This document shows positions 1-8,125 of a DNA stretch of 64,000 nucleotides, in pieces. The notes below the pieces were generated by a model that saw only the letters and a program-made list of their open reading frames with translations, was not told where the DNA came from and ran no database searches. Both the position numbers and the translations under genes were made by a program. The stretch lies in contig NZ_JALDAX010000003.1 in NCBI RefSeq assembly GCF_022698145.1, positions 248,001 to 312,000 of the forward strand, in the 5' to 3' direction. The first letter of the stretch is position 1; each line of letters starts with the position of its first letter. The DNA is from Streptomyces spinosisporus (lineage in GTDB: Bacteria > Actinomycetota > Actinomycetes > Streptomycetales > Streptomycetaceae).

Positions 1-917
1 CCATGCGCCAGGCCGACCCGGGCGTGGAACTGGTCGCCTGCGGTTCCTCCGGCCAGGGCATGCCGACCTTCGCCGAGTGGGAGGCGACGGTCCTGAAGGA
101 GACGTACGACCTCGTCGACTACGTCTCCCTGCACGCCTACTACTGGCCCGAGGACGGTGACATCGACTCCTTCCTCGCCTCGGCCGTCGACATGGAGTCC
201 TTCATCGAGAACGTCGTGGCGACCGCCGACCACGTGGGCGCACTGCTGAAGTCGAAGAAGCGGATCAACCTCTCCTTCGACGAGTGGAACGTCTGGTACC
301 AGTCCGAGTGGGAGGCGCGCGCCAAGACGTTCGCGCAGGACGACTGGCCGGAGGCGCCTCGGCTGCTGGAGGACCACTACAGCGTCACCGACGCCGTCGT
401 CTTCGGATCGCTCCTCATCGCCCTGCTCCGGCACGCGGACCGCGTCACCGTGGCCTGTCTCGCCCAGCTCGTCAACGTCATCGCGCCGATCATGACCGAG
501 CCCGGCGGCCCGGCCTGGCGCCAGACGACCTTCTTCCCCTTCGCGCAGGCCGCACGGCACGGCCAGGGCCGGGTCCTCGACGTCCGGGTCGACTCGCCGA
601 CGTACGAGACGAAGAAGTACGGCGAGGCCGACCTGCTGCACGCCACCGCCGTGCGCGGCGAGGACGGCACCGTCACCGTCTTCGCCGTCAACCGCAGCCG
701 CACCGAGGCGCTGCCCCTCGAAGTCACCCTGAACGGCCTGGACTTGGCGTCCGTCGTCGAGCACAGCGTCCTCTCGGACAGCGACCCGGACGCCCGCAAC
801 ACCCTCGACGACCCGGACCGCGTCAAGCCCCACGCGGCCGAGGGCACCACCCTCACGGGCGGCACCCTCACCGCGACCCTCGAACCGCTGTCGTGGAACG
901 TGATCCGGCTGGCCTGA
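1..917 (+). CDS. alpha-L-arabinofuranosidase, GH51 (C-terminal part, 5' end outside window)
   Basis: About 305 codons are open from the window edge to the stop, so the gene begins upstream. The visible part is the end of the GH51 TIM barrel plus the C-terminal beta domain. FDEWNVW matches the segment carrying the catalytic nucleophile Glu of GH51 enzymes, and the protein ends in the family-like LEPLSWNVIRL. GH51 proteins are usually around 500 residues, so roughly 200 are missing. No signal peptide can be judged because the N-terminus is absent. The enzyme should release terminal arabinose from arabino-oligosaccharides. The GH43 arabinanase and GH35 galactosidase nearby fit a pectin or arabinogalactan role. 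Family assignment is confident; the exact substrate is inferred. Confidence 0.9.
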   Translation, partial: MRQADPGVELVACGSSGQGMPTFAEWEATVLKETYDLVDYVSLHAYYWPEDGDIDSFLASAVDMESFIENVVATADHVGALLKSKKRINLSFDEWNVWYQSEWEARAKTFAQDDWPEAPRLLEDHYSVTDAVVFGSLLIALLRHADRVTVACLAQLVNVIAPIMTEPGGPAWRQTTFFPFAQAARHGQGRVLDVRVDSPTYETKKYGEADLLHATAVRGEDGTVTVFAVNRSRTEALPLEVTLNGLDLASVVEHSVLSDSDPDARNTLDDPDRVKPHAAEGTTLTGGTLTATLEPLSWNVIRLA

Positions 918-927
918 GGACCACCCG

Positions 928-3870
928 TCACACCGTCGTCACCGGCACCCCTCCGGCCGCCGCGCCCAGCAGCGTCAGCCGTACGTCCGACGGGCCGGAG
1001 GGGGTCGTCCCGTCGGACAGGACGGCCAGGGCCAGGGTGTTGGAACCGCGGGTGCGCAGGATGCCGTTGGGCAGGACGAAGGTGTGCTGGGGGCCCACGT
1101 CGTTGATGTACTGGCCCATGTTCCAGCCGTTGAGGAAGATCTGGACGCGGTAGGCGCGCGCCGGGTCGTCGTCGAGGACCAGTGCGATCGAGGCGTCCGT
1201 GCCGGGATCGACGGCGAGCCGGAACGCCGTGCGGTACCAGGTCACGCCCTGCCGTCGCTCGGCCCGCGGCAACTCCGCCTGCTCCCAGCCGCCGTCGGCG
1301 TACGACGGCAGATGCCAGCCGTGCCGTTCGCCGTACAGCCCGCCGTTGTTCTGCGGCCCGCGCACGGGGTCGGGCGCCACCTCGCCCTGGAGCCGCCAAC
1401 TCACCTTGGGTGAGGCCCCGTCGAAGGTGACCGCCGTCAGTCCGCGCGCCACCTTGTGGGTGTCCTGCGCCTTGCCGTCCTGGTCGTGCTGCATGCGCCG
1501 GACCAGTACGGACAGGACGTGCGGACCCGCCTTGCGCAGTTTCTCCGGCACGTCGAAGGAGGCCGCGGCGGCCCAACTGCCCTGTCGCACACTCTTGTTG
1601 TCCGGCACCGGCATCCGGTGCGTGCCCAGGGGCACCCCGTCCAGCCATGCCATCAGCAGGCCCTGCGTGCCGGTCCTGTAGGCGAGCGACACGGGCCCGG
1701 TGCCGGTCGCGTCGGTGAAGTGCCCGCGGTACCAGACGTCGCCGTAGTGGAAGCCGTAGTCGTCGGCGAAGAGGACGGGCTGTCCGGCCGGGACCGGGGA
1801 GGTGCTGTGGGAGGTGGTCTTCTCGGCGGCCGTCCAGGACGTGTCGTCGAAGCCGGGCGCCGACTCCGGGTTCTCCGTGCGCCGGCGCCAGGGGCCGCGC
1901 AGCGCGGGCAGCGCGACGGACTTGGCACCGGGTAGCGACTGCGCGCCGCGCAGGCTCCCGGACGACGTGCCGCGCGTCCTCAACTCGCCGCCGTTCCAGG
2001 AGACTTCGCGGAGGCCGCGCGGGCCCCACACCTCCAGCTCGGTGGCCCGCACGGTGTCGCCGGTCAGCCGGACCGCCGTGCCCTCGACGGCCGCGGTCCG
2101 CAGCAACGCGGGGCCGTACACCAGCACCGGGCCCGACGGGGTCTCGCGTGGCCACAGCCGTACGGAGGTCTCGTCGTCGGCGAGGAGCAGCAGCAGGGGG
2201 GTGGAGATGCCGCCGCCGGTCACCAACACCCGTGTCAGACCGTCGAGTTCGGCTGCGATGCGCAACAGGCCGTCCGCGTACGAGTGCTCGGCCTCGCCGT
2301 CCAGCACGCCGACCGCCGGCCGGCTCGCGCACTCCAGCACGGTCACCGTCGCCTCCCCGGCCCGCCCGGTGAGCACGGCGATCTCCTGCTGCCCGGCGGT
2401 GAGGGCCAGCATGGGCTGGGCGTTGGAGTGCCGCACCGTCCGCCGCCCCAGCCTGATCCCGGCGGCGAGCAGCCGAGCGTCCTGTGCCGGTACGGAGACC
2501 GGGAGCCGGGCCCCCGGGACCGCGAGCGTGGTGTCGACCTGCTCCTTGCCGTCGTTGCGCAGGACGTACACGTCGGCGTGAGTGTCGGGGTTGGTCAGGT
2601 GGTACACCTTCAGCCCCTCCGCCGTGACGTCCGCGGCGCGGTCCAGCTTCGCGAAGTCGGGGACGTGGTGCAGCAGGTGGCCGATCTGGTGCATGGGGAT
2701 CAGCTTGGACGTGGGCAGGCGCCCCTCGTCGATGGCGGCGCCGTAGTCGTACGAGGTGTAGACGACCGGGGCGGGCAGCCAGCCCCAGGAGGTGCCGCCG
2801 AAGGTCATGTAGACGCTGTGCAGGGTGATGCCGTTGGCGAGGTTGGTGAGGTAGAAGCGACGCTCGTACGCCGCGTCGCGCTGCCGACGGGACTCCTCGT
2901 ACCCCTTCCTGCCGAACCAGACCCCGCCCCAGGGGTCGAACCAGCCGCCCCCGAACTCCGGTACCAGACCCGGGGTTTGCGGGCTCGCCGTCGTACCTCC
3001 CTTGAGGCCGCCGATGCCGAAGTGCCCCCAGTCGGGCGGGGTCAGGGACGGCGAGGGGTAGCCGTCGAAGCCGTAGAGCCAACCGCCCTTCTCCCCGCCG
3101 GTGTCGAAGGAGCCGGGGATCCAGTAGCCGTTCCTGCTCTTGTCGTTGTGGAAGAGGGGCACGTCGATGCCGTCGGCGCGCACCTTCTTGTACAGGTGGG
3201 ACATGTAGTCGCGTCCGGCCGGCACGTCGACGAAGGAGTCGTACTCGTTCTCGATCTGGTAGAGCAGGACCGTGCCGCCGCCGTCGGTGTACAGATGCCG
3301 GGCGACGATCCGGTTCACCTCGGTCAGCCACTCGTCGACGTACGACAGATACGTCGCATCGGAGGTCCGCGCCGTCCCCGCGGTGGTCGTCAGCCAGCCG
3401 GGGAAGCCGCCGCCGTCGAGCTCGGCGTTGCAGTACGGCCCGGGGCGCAGGACGACGTACAGGCCGGTCTCGGCGGCCATGCGCAGGAAGAGGTCCAGGT
3501 CGCGGACGCCGGTGAAGTCGTAGTGGCCGGGGGCGGGGGAGTGGTAGTTCCACGGCACGTAGATGCTGACCGTGTTGTAGCCGTGGGCGCGCATCTTCTG
3601 CAGGACGTCCCGCCACAGGGACGGGCTCGGCAGCCGGCAGGGGTGCAGCTCACCCGACCAGACGACCAGGCGGCGGCCGTCGACGAGGAGCGAGTGGCGG
3701 TCGTAGCCGATGGTGTGTTGTTCGCCGTCCGCGCGCGGCGGGGCGGGCGCGGGGCCCGTCGGGGCGGTGTGGGTGGCGTAGGCGCAGCTCGCCGCGCCGC
3801 TGCCGCCGAGCGCGAGCCCGAGCGCCGTGGTGCCGGCGAGCGCGCTGAACGTACGTCTGCTGAGCCCCAT
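928..3870 (-). CDS. exported beta-galactosidase, GH35
   Basis: A 980-residue protein with a twin-arginine signal (SRRTF at residues 4-8 followed by an Ala/Gly/Leu-rich stretch), so it is probably exported folded. The catalytic barrel follows. QIENEY near residue 207 carries the GH35 acid/base Glu, and VPEFGGGWFDPWGG near 305 carries the nucleophile. The remaining 650 residues are beta-sandwich jelly-roll domains typical of large bacterial GH35 enzymes. The ATG was chosen because a GGGAGG ribosome site lies just upstream and the Tat motif follows at once; longer in-frame extensions run through the neighbouring promoter. It converges on the GH51 gene with an 10-bp gap. It probably removes terminal beta-galactose from galactan or arabinogalactan side chains outside the cell. 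Confidence 0.9.
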   Translation of the reverse strand: MGLSRRTFSALAGTTALGLALGGSGAASCAYATHTAPTGPAPAPPRADGEQHTIGYDRHSLLVDGRRLVVWSGELHPCRLPSPSLWRDVLQKMRAHGYNTVSIYVPWNYHSPAPGHYDFTGVRDLDLFLRMAAETGLYVVLRPGPYCNAELDGGGFPGWLTTTAGTARTSDATYLSYVDEWLTEVNRIVARHLYTDGGGTVLLYQIENEYDSFVDVPAGRDYMSHLYKKVRADGIDVPLFHNDKSRNGYWIPGSFDTGGEKGGWLYGFDGYPSPSLTPPDWGHFGIGGLKGGTTASPQTPGLVPEFGGGWFDPWGGVWFGRKGYEESRRQRDAAYERRFYLTNLANGITLHSVYMTFGGTSWGWLPAPVVYTSYDYGAAIDEGRLPTSKLIPMHQIGHLLHHVPDFAKLDRAADVTAEGLKVYHLTNPDTHADVYVLRNDGKEQVDTTLAVPGARLPVSVPAQDARLLAAGIRLGRRTVRHSNAQPMLALTAGQQEIAVLTGRAGEATVTVLECASRPAVGVLDGEAEHSYADGLLRIAAELDGLTRVLVTGGGISTPLLLLLADDETSVRLWPRETPSGPVLVYGPALLRTAAVEGTAVRLTGDTVRATELEVWGPRGLREVSWNGGELRTRGTSSGSLRGAQSLPGAKSVALPALRGPWRRRTENPESAPGFDDTSWTAAEKTTSHSTSPVPAGQPVLFADDYGFHYGDVWYRGHFTDATGTGPVSLAYRTGTQGLLMAWLDGVPLGTHRMPVPDNKSVRQGSWAAAASFDVPEKLRKAGPHVLSVLVRRMQHDQDGKAQDTHKVARGLTAVTFDGASPKVSWRLQGEVAPDPVRGPQNNGGLYGERHGWHLPSYADGGWEQAELPRAERRQGVTWYRTAFRLAVDPGTDASIALVLDDDPARAYRVQIFLNGWNMGQYINDVGPQHTFVLPNGILRTRGSNTLALAVLSDGTTPSGPSDVRLTLLGAAAGGVPVTTV

Positions 3871-3945
3871 GGGAGCCTCCCGTCGTGCCGGTCGGTCGGC
3901 GCGTGCGAGGTCATTGTGTACGGCGGCACCCAGCACAATGGGCGT

Positions 3946-4404
3946 ATGAGGATCTCGGCACGGGCGGATTACGCGGTACGGGCGGTTCTTGAGCTCGCTG
4001 TTCGGCAGGATGGCGGACCGGTGAAGGCGGAGACCGTCGCCGCCGTGCAGGGCATTCCGCACAAGTTCCTCGAGGGCATCCTCGGTGACCTGCGGCGCGC
4101 CGGTGTCGTGGACAGCCGGCGCGGGGGCAACGGCGGCTACCGGCTGGCGCGCGAGGCCTCCGCCATCACGGTCGCCGATGTGATCCGGGCGGTGGACGGC
4201 CCGATCGTGTCCGTGCGCGGGGAGCGGCCCACCGGCCTGGAGTACACGGGCTCCGCCCAGCCGCTGCTGCCGCTGTGGATCGCGCTGCGGGCCAATGTGC
4301 GCCGGATCCTGGAGGGCGTCACGATCGCCGACATCGCGGCGGACGCCCTGCCGGAACCGGTGCGCCGGCTCGCGGCGGAACCGGCCGCGTGGGAGAACCC
4401 GTAG
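3946..4404 (+). CDS. Rrf2-family transcriptional regulator without cysteines
   Basis: A 152-residue protein starting MRISARADYAVRAVLEL, the classic Rrf2 N-terminal helix. A winged helix follows (VAAVQGIPHKFLEGILGDL, then a GGNGGYRL wing). Rrf2 proteins such as IscR and NsrR bind an iron-sulfur cluster through three Cys between about residues 90 and 110. This protein has no Cys at all, so it cannot bind a cluster that way. It is transcribed divergently from the GH35 gene across 75 bp and could control that gene or itself. Effector and target are unknown. The ATG is preceded by only a weak GGGC-type site. Confidence 0.88.
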   Translation: MRISARADYAVRAVLELAVRQDGGPVKAETVAAVQGIPHKFLEGILGDLRRAGVVDSRRGGNGGYRLAREASAITVADVIRAVDGPIVSVRGERPTGLEYTGSAQPLLPLWIALRANVRRILEGVTIADIAADALPEPVRRLAAEPAAWENP

Positions 4405-4615
4405 GCGCCAACGGGCTATATATACAACGGAGTTCAACCACACGCCCGCCGTGTGAAATACACCGCTGTGAATGGCCGGAGTTCGCCCTGACGGTGAGTC
4501 ACATGCCTTCCTACGATGCGTTCGCTCCCGGCCTTCACAGGAACCTCACTGTTTCTCCCAAGCGCCCTCTGGGGGCCGGAGTGTGCCACCCCCCACTCAC
4601 AGAACCGGAGAAACC

Positions 4616-5266
4616 ATGACTGGTGGACTCCTGATGAGCGGTGCCGTAGCCGCTCTGCTCGCCACCGCGCTGCCCACCCAGGGCTCGTCGCCCGTCTTCG
4701 ACGACCCGCCCCCGGACAAGATCGTCATCGATGTGGCGACGGTCAACGGCTCGGGCTGTCCCGCGGGCACGGCGGCCGTCGCCGTCTCCCCCGACAACAC
4801 CGCCTTCACCGTGACCTACAGCGACTACCTGGCCCAGGCCGGCGGCAACTCCGACCCCACGGCCTTCCGCAAGAACTGCCAGCTCAACCTGATCGTGCAC
4901 GTCCCGCAGGGCTTCACCTACGCCATCGCGAGCGCCGACTACCGCGGCTTCCTCTCGCTCCAGCCGGGGGCGTCCGCCACCCAGAAGGCCTCGTACTACT
5001 TCCAGGGCTCCTCGAACACGGTGCCCAGAAGCCATCCGTTCAGCGGCTCGTACAACGACGACTGGCAGGCCACCGACAGCACCGACTGGGCCCAACTGGT
5101 CTGGGCGCCCTGCGGAGTGCTGCGCAACTTCAACATCAACACCGAACTGAGAGTGAACGCCGGGACCGCACACCCGGACAAGGTCAGCTTCATGACCATG
5201 GACTCGACCGACGGCGCCCTCAGCACCGTGTACCACATGGCATGGAAGGAGTGCCCGGCGTCCTGA
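4616..5266 (+). CDS. secreted DUF4360 protein
   Basis: A 216-residue product with a short hydrophobic signal peptide (MTGGLLMSGAVAALLATAL) and probable cleavage near residue 20. The mature part is rich in Asn, Ser, Thr and aromatic residues. It contains paired Cys (NGSGCPAG, RKNCQLN, WAPCGVL, KECPAS) that could form disulfides, and matches what I know of the fungal/actinobacterial DUF4360 secreted family. No catalytic motif is evident. The start has a CCGGAG site at -9. The unusually A/T-rich stretch 4410-4440 (a CTATATATACA run) is upstream and may hold its promoter. A strong hairpin follows the stop. Function is unknown. Confidence 0.8.
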   Translation: MTGGLLMSGAVAALLATALPTQGSSPVFDDPPPDKIVIDVATVNGSGCPAGTAAVAVSPDNTAFTVTYSDYLAQAGGNSDPTAFRKNCQLNLIVHVPQGFTYAIASADYRGFLSLQPGASATQKASYYFQGSSNTVPRSHPFSGSYNDDWQATDSTDWAQLVWAPCGVLRNFNINTELRVNAGTAHPDKVSFMTMDSTDGALSTVYHMAWKECPAS

Positions 5267-5277
5267 CCCGCAGAAAG

Positions 5278-5306
5278 GGGGTGGCCCACGCGCCGCGGGC
5301 CACCCC
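5278..5306 (+). terminator. hairpin terminator after the DUF4360 gene
   Basis: GGGGTGGCCC pairs perfectly with GGGCCACCCC across a 9-base loop, 12 bases after the stop codon. There is no U tract, which is usual in Streptomyces. Confidence 0.75.
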
Positions 5307-5372
5307 TGCCGGGCCGGGTCAGGATTCGTCGACGCCAGGGTCAGCGTGACGCCGGGGCGTTGGCGGTTTGCA

Positions 5373-5388
5373 TTCGACAGGGGTCGAA
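5373..5388. promoter_or_regulatory. palindrome upstream of the I36 inhibitor gene
   Basis: TTCGAC-AGGG-GTCGAA is a perfect 6-bp-arm inverted repeat about 95 bp before the start codon. A direct repeat of GACTGCACG follows at about 5441-5460. Either could be an operator; no cognate regulator is obvious. Confidence 0.4.
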
Positions 5389-5483
5389 GGTGGGTGCGGG
5401 GGCTGTTGTTGCGGGGGCAGGGTGGGGGGTGTTCGCGTAAGCGACTGCACGTGACTGCACGCAACGGGGAAGGGAACACCGTC

Positions 5484-5870
5484 ATGACCCTCATCAAGAG
5501 CCGCCTCGCGCTCGGGCTCGCCGCGCTCGTCGGCAGCGCCACGCTGATCGCGATGCCCCTGTCCGCGCAGGCGGCGCCTGCCTCCTCCGATCCGGCCACC
5601 TGGCCGTGCGACCCGTCGGAGTTCTGCATCTACCACGACACGCAGGGCGGCGGGGCGCACTACTCGCTGGCGGACGGCGCCTCGAACCTGGCGGTGCTGG
5701 CCGGCGGCCTCAACGACCATGTGTACTCGGTGAAGAACATCTCCGGCGACAGCTGGTGCCTGTACAAGGACGCCGGCTACCAGAACGAGATCATGGTGAT
5801 CCTGGACGGCCAGGCCCTCGATCTGTCCGCGCCCGTCCGCGACCAGGTCAGCTCCGTCACGGAGTGCTGA
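5484..5870 (+). CDS. secreted peptidase inhibitor family I36 protein
   Basis: A 128-residue preprotein with a clear Sec signal (KSRLALGLAALVGSATLIAM, probable cleavage after AQA near residue 31). The mature domain of about 95 residues has WPCDPSEFCIYHD, then YSVKNISGDSWCLYKD and a final EC. This is the four-Cys, two-Greek-key arrangement of the I36 / SMPI-like metalloproteinase inhibitors, which resemble beta/gamma crystallins. It should act outside the cell. The start has an AAGGGA site. The neighbouring DUF4360 gene is also small and secreted, but an intervening hairpin argues against one operon. Confidence 0.85.
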   Translation: MTLIKSRLALGLAALVGSATLIAMPLSAQAAPASSDPATWPCDPSEFCIYHDTQGGGAHYSLADGASNLAVLAGGLNDHVYSVKNISGDSWCLYKDAGYQNEIMVILDGQALDLSAPVRDQVSSVTEC

Positions 5871-5942
5871 GAGCCGCGCTGTAGCCGACAGCAACCGCTG
5901 CATGCGTACGGCCACCCCATGACTTCTGAGGGTGGCAAGCCG

Positions 5943-5983
5943 CCCCCGTTCGCCGACCATGGAAGGACAGTGCCGAACGGGGG
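5943..5983 (+). promoter_or_regulatory. 10-bp inverted repeat in the leader of the DUF5937 regulator gene
   Basis: CCCCCGTTCG pairs with CGAACGGGGG around a 21-base loop. The G run of the right arm touches the only ribosome-site-like sequence before the ATG. It could be an autoregulatory operator or an RNA hairpin limiting translation. A shorter GCCACCC/GGGTGGC hairpin lies just before it at 5911-5936 and may terminate the inhibitor transcript. Confidence 0.45.
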
Positions 5984-5991
5984 GGCTCGAC

Positions 5992-6960
5992 ATGGCGGTA
6001 CGCATTCACTTCACGGACGACGATCTCGCCCAGACCAGGCTCGCGCAGGCGCCCGATCCCATGTGGGAGTCGCTGCTGAGCATGCACATGCTGCAGACGG
6101 ACACCGCGTCCTTCGCCTTCGGCGGCTGGCGCCAGGCCGTACGCCGCAGGCTCACCGCCCCACTGGGCGATCTCTTCCGGCTCGCGCCGCCCGCCGGGTA
6201 CTCGGCGGACTTCCTCACCCCGGCGGCCGGCGCGGGCGGCCTGGACGCCGGGGTCGGCGCCCTGCTCTCCACACCGCGCCAGCGGCTCGCGCACGATCTC
6301 GTCGAACTGGCCCGCGGCGGACGGAGGTTGCCCTCCTGGTCGGGGCTCCTCGCCCGCGGCGACCTGGAAGCCGTCAAGCAGCTCGGACGGCTGCACCGGC
6401 AGTACTTCGCGACCGCGCTGGCCCCCTGGTGGTCCCGCATCCGCGGCCGCTTCGACGCCGAACGCGCCGCGCACAGCCGCTACTTGGCGAGCGGCGACCT
6501 CGGCGGTCTCCTCAACACCCTGCACCCCGGGCTCGTCTGGCGCGGGCCGGTGCTGGAGATCACCGGCCTGGGCGTCGACCGCGACGTCCACCTCGACGGG
6601 CGCGGCCTGCTCGTCCTGCCCTCGTACTTCTGCTGGCGCACACCCACGCTGCTCAAGGACCCCGCGCTGCCGTGCGTCGTCGTCTACCCCATGCCGCACG
6701 AGACCGCCCTGAGCACCGCCCCCGGCCTGCGCTCCCTGAACGCCCTCCTCGGCCGCACCCGCGCGGAGATCCTCGCCACGGTGGCGGGCCACGGCGTGAC
6801 GACCTCCGAACTCGCCCACCGCACGGGCATCGCGCCGGCGACCGCCAGCCACCACATCGGCATCCTGCGCAAGGCGGGCCTGCTCAGCACCTGCCGCGCG
6901 GGCAAGGCCGTCCTGCACACGGTCACACCATTGGGACTGGCGCTCCTCGACGGGCGGTGA
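5992..6960 (+). CDS. DUF5937 / ArsR-type winged-helix transcriptional regulator
   Basis: A 322-residue protein. The first 250 residues (beginning VRIHFTDDDLAQTRLA, with a conserved PDPMWE segment) match the DUF5937 effector-like region found in front of ArsR-type helix-turn-helix domains in actinobacteria. The C-terminus holds the DNA-binding domain (TTSELAHRTGIAPATASHHI, then a KAGLL wing). There are no metal-binding Cys pairs, so it is not a classical metal sensor. It lies upstream of, and co-directional with, the arabinanase gene but is separated from it by a recognisable promoter. Ligand and targets are unknown. Confidence 0.82.
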   Translation: MAVRIHFTDDDLAQTRLAQAPDPMWESLLSMHMLQTDTASFAFGGWRQAVRRRLTAPLGDLFRLAPPAGYSADFLTPAAGAGGLDAGVGALLSTPRQRLAHDLVELARGGRRLPSWSGLLARGDLEAVKQLGRLHRQYFATALAPWWSRIRGRFDAERAAHSRYLASGDLGGLLNTLHPGLVWRGPVLEITGLGVDRDVHLDGRGLLVLPSYFCWRTPTLLKDPALPCVVVYPMPHETALSTAPGLRSLNALLGRTRAEILATVAGHGVTTSELAHRTGIAPATASHHIGILRKAGLLSTCRAGKAVLHTVTPLGLALLDGR

Positions 6961-6992
6961 CGGGGCGGCAATCACCGTTGCTGCGCGGGTCA

Positions 6993-7021
6993 TTGACGCG
7001 CAAGTGGTTCGATTCTACGGT
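6993..7021 (+). promoter_or_regulatory. vegetative-type promoter of the GH43 gene
   Basis: TTGACG, a 17-bp spacer and TACGGT match the principal-sigma consensus closely for Streptomyces. The predicted start is near 7028, about 90 bases before the GTG start codon. Confidence 0.6.
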
Positions 7022-7040
7022 CCCGTCCGAAGCTCTGATC

Positions 7041-7061
7041 GGTGATCGGTATATCGAACGC
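7041..7061. promoter_or_regulatory. candidate operator upstream of the GH43 gene
   Basis: Read on the minus strand it begins GCGTTCGATAT and continues with CG two bases later. That closely matches the two sites upstream of the sugar-cluster transcripts at 16051 and 18347. It would lie just downstream of the transcription start predicted from the adjacent promoter, a roadblock position. Confidence 0.45.
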
Positions 7062-7117
7062 AATGCAGAACGGATCGAGGCCCCCACTTCCCATCCCCCA
7101 CCCCAAGGAGCGCCGGC

Positions 7118-8098
7118 GTGAGTCGCACCCCCCGCACCTCCCGCACCAGGACCGCTCTCCTCGCCGTCCCCGCCGCCGTCCTGCTCGCCCTGATCCCGGG
7201 CACGGCGTCGGCGTATCCGAACCCCGGCAAGGTCACCGGCGATGTCGTCGTGCACGACCCGACGATGATCCGCACCTCGGCCGGGCGCTATCTGCTGTAC
7301 GCCACAGGCGGCGGTCTGGGCTACAAGACCTCGACCGACCGGATCGCGTTCACCGCGGGCAGCGACGCGTTCCCGACCAAGCCCGGCTGGTGGTCGTCGT
7401 ACGCCACCGAGGCCTGGGCCCCCGACATCTCGTACCACGGCGGCAAGTACCTGATGTACTACGCCGTTTCGACCTTCGGCTCCAACAAGTCCGCGATCGG
7501 GCTGGCCGGTTCGTCGACCGGGCTGCCCGGCTCCTGGACGGACTACGGCGTCGTCCACACCTCCACCACCTCCAGCGACTACAACGCCATCGACCCGAAC
7601 CTCTTCGTCGACGACGACGGCAAGTGGTGGCTGTCCTTCGGCAGTTGGTGGACCGGGATCAAGATGATCCGGATCGACCCCGGCACCGGGAAGCAGCTCG
7701 CGTCCGACACCACCCGGTACTCCCTCGCCTCCCGCCCGACCGGGACCAAGGCCGTCGAGGCGCCGTACATCGTGAAGCGCGGCGGCTACTACTACCTCTT
7801 CGCCTCCTACGACACCTGCTGCGCCGGCACCAGCTCCACGTACAAGGTGAAGGTGGGCCGGGCCACGAGCATCACCGGGCCGTACTACGACAAGAGCGGC
7901 GTGGCGATGATGAACAACGGCGGCACACCCGTGCTGGAGACCCACGGCAGCATCATCGGCCCCGGCGGCCAGTCCATCATGAACGACTCCGACGGCGACC
8001 TGATCGTCTACCACTACTACGACGGCAACGACAACGGCACGCCCAAGCTCGGCATCAACCTGCTGAGCTGGTCGACGGGTTGGCCCGTGGCCTACTGA
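7118..8098 (+). CDS. secreted arabinan endo-1,5-alpha-L-arabinosidase, GH43
   Basis: A 326-residue enzyme with a Sec signal (TALLAVPAAVLLALIPGTASA). The five-bladed propeller carries the three GH43 acids: Asp in VVHDPTMI near residue 46, Asp in NAIDPNLF near 158 (pKa modulator) and Glu in KAVEAPYI near 213 (acid). The WAPDIS and HGSIIGPGG segments are also typical of arabinanases. The GTG start has an AAGGAG site eight bases upstream. It cuts the arabinan backbone outside the cell, and the GH51 enzyme would finish the oligomers. It converges on the aminotransferase gene with a 27-bp gap. Confidence 0.92.
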   Translation: MSRTPRTSRTRTALLAVPAAVLLALIPGTASAYPNPGKVTGDVVVHDPTMIRTSAGRYLLYATGGGLGYKTSTDRIAFTAGSDAFPTKPGWWSSYATEAWAPDISYHGGKYLMYYAVSTFGSNKSAIGLAGSSTGLPGSWTDYGVVHTSTTSSDYNAIDPNLFVDDDGKWWLSFGSWWTGIKMIRIDPGTGKQLASDTTRYSLASRPTGTKAVEAPYIVKRGGYYYLFASYDTCCAGTSSTYKVKVGRATSITGPYYDKSGVAMMNNGGTPVLETHGSIIGPGGQSIMNDSDGDLIVYHYYDGNDNGTPKLGINLLSWSTGWPVAY

Positions 8099-8125
8099 AC
8101 CCCGCCGTCGAGCCCGTTCGCTCGC

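Noticed and set aside
377..3616. A very long open frame antisense to and overlapping the GH35 gene and the GH51 end
   Set aside because: It is a high-GC shadow: Arg/Pro/Ala-rich, no family resemblance, and it runs opposite or offset to genes with clear catalytic motifs.
2284..3945. An upstream in-frame extension of the Rrf2 gene to more than 700 residues
   Set aside because: The extension is antisense shadow of GH35; the Rrf2 domain starts exactly at the ATG at 3946.
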